From Tenacibaculum sp. MAR_2010_89 (GTDB taxonomy: Bacteria > Bacteroidota > Bacteroidia > Flavobacteriales > Flavobacteriaceae): DNA of 64,000 nucleotides. Where the stretch lies: positions 1-64,000 of the forward strand of contig NZ_FNUB01000005.1 in assembly GCF_900105985.1 (NCBI RefSeq), in the 5' to 3' direction. The notes below the pieces were generated by a model, which did no database searches, was not told the origin of the DNA, and saw only the letters and a program-made list of their open reading frames with translations. The translations under genes and the position numbers were made by a program. Below, in pieces: positions 59,295 to 64,000 of the stretch. Each line of letters opens with the position of its first letter. Within the stretch, counting starts at the first letter, position 1.

Positions 59295-60625
59295 TGCTGT
59301 TAGATATTTCTTCTACATTTTATCAATGGATACGAGGTGGCTTAATTGTTCTTTTTGTATATCATATAATATTCTATGCACAAAACAAGGATAAAATCCA
59401 TAAGTTTTATAGTGGATATCTCTTTTGCTTAACAGTTTATCTTTTAAGAGATATTTTTGAACATCAATCTGTTCAATACTGCTACCAATACATAAGTTTT
59501 TCAATTCAATACATAGGCTATGTCTTTTTTATTTATTTCTGTAGAGAGTTAACAAAAAGCAAAAAAAGATTTCCTAAACTAGATTATGGGGTTTTATTAC
59601 TATCCAGAACACTTATACTGTTTTCTATCGTACTAATTATAATTGAATTTTTCTACGGATACGAAGCTCAAAAAATGGCAGTTGCTTATTCGTTACCCAT
59701 AGCCACGCTATTTGCATTTTATGTGTTTTATTTACTATCAAAAATTAAAACAGCTCAAGTTTTATACTTACTCTTAGGTTCTATTTTGTTTTTAGTCTTT
59801 GCTAATATTAGTTCTTTAAAGATGATAAAAGGTGATCAGTACTTAATAAATCTCCCTGTTCATAGAATGTTCTATTATTTTGTTGGAGCAATTATTCAAA
59901 GCACATTTTTTGCTATTTTAATAGGAACACATTTTAGAAAAATCTTAGAAAAGAAAAGAGAAGTTGAAATAAATCTTCTTAAACAAAGTAATCAAATATC
60001 TCAATTAAAAATAATTGCATTAAAAAACCAAATGAACCCTCATTTTTTATTCAACTCTTTAAACTCAATAAACAACTTTGTTATTCAAAATAAAATAGAT
60101 GAAGCCTCAAATTTTATAACCAAGTTTTCTTTTTTAATAAGAAAAGTTCTTGATGTTACAAACGAAAACGCTATAAGCCTAACTAAAGAACTTGAGATTC
60201 TATCAATATATGTGAAACTAGAACAAATGAGATTAAAAAAAGGATTTGAATTTAATGTTTTAATTAATAAAAATATAGATAGCTCAAAGCTAAAAGTAGT
60301 TCCTTTATTCTTACAACCTTTTATTGAAAACGCCATTTGGCATGGCTTACAATTAGAAGAGAAAGAAAAAAAAATATCACTTGAAATAACAGCTGTAAAA
60401 AACCACATAAAAGTATTAATTACTGATAATGGCATAGGAATTAAGAAAAGTAAGAGCATAAAAAACAAACAGATGCACATTAAAGAATCTTACGGAATAA
60501 ACATTGTGAAAGAAAGAATGGAATTAATGTATGGAAACAAAATTCAAATTCAAATTAAAGATCTTTTAGATGAAGGAAAGAACGGAACTAAAGTTAGCTT
60601 AACTTTTCCTAAAACTGACTTATAA
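59294..60625 (+). CDS. LytS/YpdA-type membrane sensor histidine kinase
   Basis: The 443-residue protein has seven predicted membrane helices in the first 215 residues, resembling a 7TMR-type sensor without its periplasmic domain. A coiled linker leads to the His_kinase domain (PF06580): IALKNQMNPHFLFNSLNSIN with the phospho-His, EILSIYVKLEQMRLKKGFEF, the ATP-binding N-box VPLFLQPFIENAIWHGLQL, and VLITDNGIGIKKSKS with GTKVSLTFP. It is translated with the LytTR regulator through a TAATG junction, so the two form one signalling pair. The signal is unknown. Confidence 0.94.
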   Translation: MLLDISSTFYQWIRGGLIVLFVYHIIFYAQNKDKIHKFYSGYLFCLTVYLLRDIFEHQSVQYCYQYISFSIQYIGYVFFIYFCRELTKSKKRFPKLDYGVLLLSRTLILFSIVLIIIEFFYGYEAQKMAVAYSLPIATLFAFYVFYLLSKIKTAQVLYLLLGSILFLVFANISSLKMIKGDQYLINLPVHRMFYYFVGAIIQSTFFAILIGTHFRKILEKKREVEINLLKQSNQISQLKIIALKNQMNPHFLFNSLNSINNFVIQNKIDEASNFITKFSFLIRKVLDVTNENAISLTKELEILSIYVKLEQMRLKKGFEFNVLINKNIDSSKLKVVPLFLQPFIENAIWHGLQLEEKEKKISLEITAVKNHIKVLITDNGIGIKKSKSIKNKQMHIKESYGINIVKERMELMYGNKIQIQIKDLLDEGKNGTKVSLTFPKTDL

Positions 60626-60713
60626 AACCAATCAATTTACCAGTTATTGTTAAATACACATGTTTTATTTACGTTTTTCTTCCAGTTGTTTAATAACGAA
60701 AAATAACACTATA

Positions 60714-60721
60714 TACTTTTG
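60714..60721 (+). promoter_or_regulatory. -7 element of the G6-loop RNA (locus B)
   Basis: TACTTTTG is a full TAnnTTTG match. A TTG lies 25 bases upstream (60686-60688), farther than the usual 17-23. It predicts a transcript starting near 60726. Confidence 0.55.
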
Positions 60722-60725
60722 TAAA

Positions 60726-60815
60726 TTAGAAGTATGAAAAGAAAGGGATTGTGAATTTTTAAGGGGGGCTCACAATTTATTCATGAAAAGACCAAGTTAT
60801 CTTGGTCTTTTTTTG
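60726..60815 (+). ncRNA. Candidate small RNA with a G6 loop and terminator (locus B)
   Basis: A short unit of about 90 bases lies between its own -7 element and its own terminator. ATTGTGA (60748-60754) pairs with TCACAAT (60770-60776) around a 15-base loop whose 3' side is six G (60763-60768) plus C. The second hairpin is the terminator. The only ORF is a six-codon frame starting at 60734 (MKRKGL), whose stop lies in the first stem. The layout is the same as at 15412-15502. It follows the LytTR/kinase operon and precedes the metalloprotease gene. Confidence 0.6.
60786..60815 (+). terminator. Terminator of the locus B RNA
   Basis: Perfect stem AAAAGACCAAG/CTTGGTCTTTT (60786-60796 with 60801-60811), loop TTAT, followed by TTT. 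No protein gene ends near enough upstream to need it, because the kinase gene stops at 60625. Confidence 0.88.
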
Positions 60816-60920
60816 TTAAAAAAATAAATTAAACATACTATTAAAGTTAATTTATTATTAATTGATAATTTATTACCTATTTTGGTTAGTATTGTATTAA
60901 TTTAAAATATTTCATAAGTG

Positions 60921-60928
60921 TAATTTTG
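60921..60928 (+). promoter_or_regulatory. -7 element of the metalloprotease gene
   Basis: TAATTTTG fits TAnnTTTG, 26 bases before the ATG at 60955. Confidence 0.5.
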
Positions 60929-60954
60929 AGTAATCAATTAAACAACAACACATT

Positions 60955-63900
60955 ATGAAACAAAAAACTATTTTTTTACCCTTCTTATGCTTATTATTTT
61001 TTTACACAACAAAGCTATCTGCACAAGATTGTAAGGTAACCCGAGAAAATCAAAAAGTATTCTTAAAATACCCAAAATCTAAAATAGAATACGACAACTT
61101 TAACGTTTTAACTCAAAAAATGGTTAAAGAAAAAAAACACCACAAACACAACAGAGCTGGCGAAACATATACCATACCAGTAGTTGTTCATGTATATGGA
61201 GCTGTACAAAATGGAAAAACAGTGACCTATGATAAGGTTAAAGTAGCATTAGATAAACTAAATGACGACTTTAATGGATTAAACGATGACTTTAATTCAA
61301 TTGACCCAGTTTTTAACGGAAGAAAATCAACTTTAAGTATTCGTTTTGCATTAGCTAAAATAGACCCTAATGGAGGTAGTACTAACGGAGTTGTTTTTCA
61401 TACAGAAAAATCTGGATACGGAAACGGAGGAGGATATGATGAACAAATAGCCGCTGACGCATGGGACAACTATAAATATATGAATGTATATATAATGGGC
61501 GACCTTTACGCTGATGGTAAAACAACTAACTCTGGAGTTGCATGGTATCCTAATACAACAATGTCAGACAACAACACAGCTAGAGTTGTTTACAATGGCC
61601 AATATATTCATGGAAATACTAATAAAGAGTTTGCTTCGGTTTTTACTCATGAATTTGGGCATTGGTTAAACTTAATTCACACATTTGAAGGTGGATGTAA
61701 TGACCCTAATGGAGATTATGTAAGTGATACTCCTAAAGAAGATGAACAATCAGGTGATGATGGCTGTGTAGTTGGTGCAAGTGATTGTGGAAATTTAATA
61801 AACTACGAAAACTATATGGGATATGACGCTGCTGCTGGATGCGGAAAAATGTATACTCAAGGACAAGTAAATAGAATGCTTGCAGCATTAGAACACCCAG
61901 CTAGAAAACCTTTATGGCAGCCTGCAAATTTAACAGCAACTGGAGTAAATTTAAACGGAAACACTTTAGTTGTAGATACAGCAACTGTTGAAGAAGCTTT
62001 AGCAAATAATGGTTCAATAGCGAATGAATCAAGAACTATTACACTACAAGGAGGTACTTTTACTCAAAGTTCTGGAAACTTAAACTTAGGAACTCATTTT
62101 GACACAAACTTACCTCAAGGAATCTCAGCGCAAATAACAGTTACCAATAACAATACTCTAAGTATTAGTTTTACTGGGCAAGCTTCATCACATTCAGTAG
62201 CCAACAATACTAGCGGAGCAATTACATTTAAAAATGCTGCTATTTCAGGTGGAACCTCATCTTTAAATTCCGACAAAGTAACATTTAATTTTTCTTTCTA
62301 CGACCCATATAAAGTTGTGTACACAGACAATCAAGACTATACTGCAAACTCAGGTAAAACATGGACATTTTTTAGAATTGAAGGAGCTTCTAATAATAGA
62401 TTTGGGACCTTTTTTGAAAACAATTCACTTAAACTAGAAACCTATCAAAAAGCTTTAGTTTGCCAATCTGGAACCAGAAATGTAACTCCTATTCAGTCAA
62501 ACGGAGTAATTGACCAACAAAGCTCATGGGTAGATGGAGGTGCTTATCCTGACTTGCATGTTATTAGAGACGCAAACCATACTACCTGGGACAATCAAAC
62601 TGCTTATATAGGTTTTCAATTAGAACTTTATCCTGGAAAAACTAATTATGGCTGGTTCAGAGTTAGAGTTAACAACAACGGAACCTCTTATAGTTTGTTA
62701 GATTATGCATATAGTACAGAACCTTTTGGCGCTATTAAAGCTGGAAGCAAGGTGTGGGATGGAAACACTGGAGCAACTTGTTCAGACGGTATTCAAAATG
62801 GAGACGAAACCGGCATAGATTGTGGTGGTTCATGTGAACCTTGTGCAGTTGTAATAAACTATTGTAACTCTAATGGTAAAAGTGTAAATGATGAATTTAT
62901 CAGCAAAGTTGAATTAAATACAATTAATAATAGTTCATCAGGATCAAATAACGGATATGAAGATTATACTGGAAGTATATCAACCTCTCTATCCAAAGAA
63001 GGTAATTATTCAATTACCATAACTCCAAGCTGGAGAAGTACAGTATACTCAGAGGGGTATAGTGTTTGGATAGATTACAATCAAAATGGTGATTTTACTG
63101 ATAGTGGCGAACAAGTTTGGAGTAAAGCTGCTTCAAAAGACACTTCTGTCACAGGTCAATTCACAATACCTACATCTGCTAAATTAGGAAACACAAGAAT
63201 GAGAGTTTCTATGAAATACAATGGTACTCCAACATCATGTGAATCTTTTAGTTATGGTGAAGTTGAAGATTATAAAATAATTATTAATGGTGATGTAGCT
63301 CCAAGTTGTAGTGATGGAATCCAAAATGGTGATGAAACTGGTATTGATTGTGGAGGTAGTTGTGCACCTTGTAGCACAAATAACGATATTGTATATGTTG
63401 ATATTCCAGATTTAACTGTCAATTCAAGTAATACATGGAAATTTTTCAGAATAGAAACTGGAGATGATACTGGATATGGAGCATGGTACAGTAGTAATTC
63501 AGTTAGACTTGTTACTTACAATAAAGACATTGTTTGCGAAGGGAATACCAAAAACGTATCTCTTTTAGCAGAAGGTGTAACCGTTGGCTCTTCTAGTAAT
63601 TTTGTAGCAGAATCTAATAGTTACGTGGTAAGCTCTAATGATTATTCGACTTCTAATGGAAAAACTGGGTTTATAGGTTTTACATTTAAAATAAATGGAA
63701 ACACTCATTATGGATGGTTTCATATAAATGTAGCTAATGATGGAAAATCATATTCAATAACAGATTATGCATATAACAAAACTGCTAATGGAAATATCAC
63801 TACAGAAACAAGAGGTAGTGTTGGGCCAAACTACAATGAAAACAGTTTTGATTCTAGCATAACATCTGTCGTACCAAACCCATTTAAAACAGAAGCTAAA

Positions 63901-64000
63901 ATTAACATATCAAACTTCAAAAATCAAGGTGAAATAAAATTAGAGATTTATGATTTACTAGGAAGATTTATTTACGAGAAAGCAATTCCATCATCTTCTA
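60955..64000 (+). CDS. Secreted M43 (pappalysin-like) metalloprotease with T9SS sorting signal, 3' end cut
   Basis: The frame stays open to the window end (1015 residues seen). It has a signal peptide (FYTTKLSAQ) and an M43 zinc protease domain with HEFGHWLNLIH (residues 232-242) and the Met-turn NYMGY at 286-290. Two copies of a roughly 130-residue beta domain follow (YTANSGKTWTFFRIEG and LTVNSSNTWKFFRIET types). Each is linked to a Cys-rich DGIQNGDETGIDCGG motif (609-630 and 785-806), and a GEVED domain (GEVEDY at 768-773) lies between. From about 970, SVVPNPFKTEAKINIS begins the type IX secretion C-terminal domain. It is probably an extracellular, surface-attached protease. Confidence 0.93.
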   Translation, partial: MKQKTIFLPFLCLLFFYTTKLSAQDCKVTRENQKVFLKYPKSKIEYDNFNVLTQKMVKEKKHHKHNRAGETYTIPVVVHVYGAVQNGKTVTYDKVKVALDKLNDDFNGLNDDFNSIDPVFNGRKSTLSIRFALAKIDPNGGSTNGVVFHTEKSGYGNGGGYDEQIAADAWDNYKYMNVYIMGDLYADGKTTNSGVAWYPNTTMSDNNTARVVYNGQYIHGNTNKEFASVFTHEFGHWLNLIHTFEGGCNDPNGDYVSDTPKEDEQSGDDGCVVGASDCGNLINYENYMGYDAAAGCGKMYTQGQVNRMLAALEHPARKPLWQPANLTATGVNLNGNTLVVDTATVEEALANNGSIANESRTITLQGGTFTQSSGNLNLGTHFDTNLPQGISAQITVTNNNTLSISFTGQASSHSVANNTSGAITFKNAAISGGTSSLNSDKVTFNFSFYDPYKVVYTDNQDYTANSGKTWTFFRIEGASNNRFGTFFENNSLKLETYQKALVCQSGTRNVTPIQSNGVIDQQSSWVDGGAYPDLHVIRDANHTTWDNQTAYIGFQLELYPGKTNYGWFRVRVNNNGTSYSLLDYAYSTEPFGAIKAGSKVWDGNTGATCSDGIQNGDETGIDCGGSCEPCAVVINYCNSNGKSVNDEFISKVELNTINNSSSGSNNGYEDYTGSISTSLSKEGNYSITITPSWRSTVYSEGYSVWIDYNQNGDFTDSGEQVWSKAASKDTSVTGQFTIPTSAKLGNTRMRVSMKYNGTPTSCESFSYGEVEDYKIIINGDVAPSCSDGIQNGDETGIDCGGSCAPCSTNNDIVYVDIPDLTVNSSNTWKFFRIETGDDTGYGAWYSSNSVRLVTYNKDIVCEGNTKNVSLLAEGVTVGSSSNFVAESNSYVVSSNDYSTSNGKTGFIGFTFKINGNTHYGWFHINVANDGKSYSITDYAYNKTANGNITTETRGSVGPNYNENSFDSSITSVVPNPFKTEAKINISNFKNQGEIKLEIYDLLGRFIYEKAIPSSS

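Noticed and set aside
60085..60480. Open frame of 131 codons antisense to the histidine kinase gene
   Set aside because: Phe/Ser/Ile-rich shadow of conserved kinase motifs; no independent support.
60726..60815. G-quadruplex or attenuator leader peptide at locus B
   Set aside because: There is only one G run, so no intramolecular quadruplex; the six-codon frame has no regulatory codon pattern and no downstream gene before the terminator.

Overview
The window is AT-rich chromosomal DNA from a member of the phylum Bacteroidetes, most likely a marine Flavobacteriaceae of the Tenacibaculum/Polaribacter type. This rests on several things seen together: Bacteroidetes promoters (-33 TTG, -7 TAnnTTTG) and almost no Shine-Dalgarno sites; atpD-atpC standing apart from the other ATP synthase genes; a type IX secretion C-terminal signal; TonB-dependent receptor, DUF5689, DUF4254, DUF3857 and DUF1801 families; an OlsF-like fused acyltransferase; and LytTR/YpdA-type two-component signalling. 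The species is not identified. Nearly all genes look like core chromosome. I saw no insertion sequence, prophage, CRISPR array, rRNA or tRNA.

Layout. 1-2.6 kb: tail of an OmpA-like gene, atpD, atpC, tatA. 2.6-5.6 kb (minus): O-methyltransferase, then an NTF2-like / PD40 / ECF sigma / zinc anti-sigma operon. 5.7-9.2 kb: panB, a 2-hydroxyacid dehydrogenase, DUF1801, VOC and TM2 proteins, and a tandemly duplicated helical protein. 9.3-12 kb (minus): heptosyltransferase-like GT9, DUF4254 and an acidic protein. 12.1-14.3 kb: tdk, alr, mscL. 14.3-18.7 kb: a helix-turn-helix regulator, AhpD-like and OsmC peroxidase-type proteins, recJ. 18.7-29.3 kb: a probable phosphorus-scavenging region (secreted EEP nuclease/phosphatase, TonB receptor, DUF5689/lamin-tail lipoprotein, metallophosphoesterase, phosphate-selective porin, PiT-PhoU transporter). 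29.3-34.1 kb: transglutaminase-like protein, thioesterase with its TetR regulator, Fur-family regulator, a candidate ncRNA, rpmA-rplU. 34.3-37.7 kb: a paired M16 protease. 37.7-44.8 kb: DMT transporter, HMA lipoprotein, OlsF-like enzyme, aspartate kinase, acetyltransferase, fbp, sod. 44.8-52.7 kb: a JmjC-like protein and a biotin cluster (bioF, bioD, bioA, a ketoacyl synthase, bioB). 52.7-58.5 kb: nhaC, membrane proteins, trpS, plsC, TrhA-like protein. 58.6-60.6 kb: LytTR regulator and histidine kinase. 60.9-64 kb: a secreted M43 metalloprotease cut by the window end.

The most unusual signal is not a protein. Two intergenic loci (about 15.41-15.50 kb and 60.73-60.82 kb) carry the same design: a 6-7 bp stem whose loop ends in six G residues plus one base, followed a short distance later by an intrinsic terminator. 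These are the only two G6 runs I noticed in this AT-rich window. A third orphan RNA unit with a G-rich loop, its own -7 element and its own terminator lies at about 33.06-33.21 kb on the minus strand. Other points worth attention are a decayed alpha/beta-hydrolase tail inside the biotin cluster, promoters placed so close to start codons that the mRNAs are probably leaderless, a triple 7-mer repeat with 11-12 bp spacing before the phosphate porin, and paired TetR operators.
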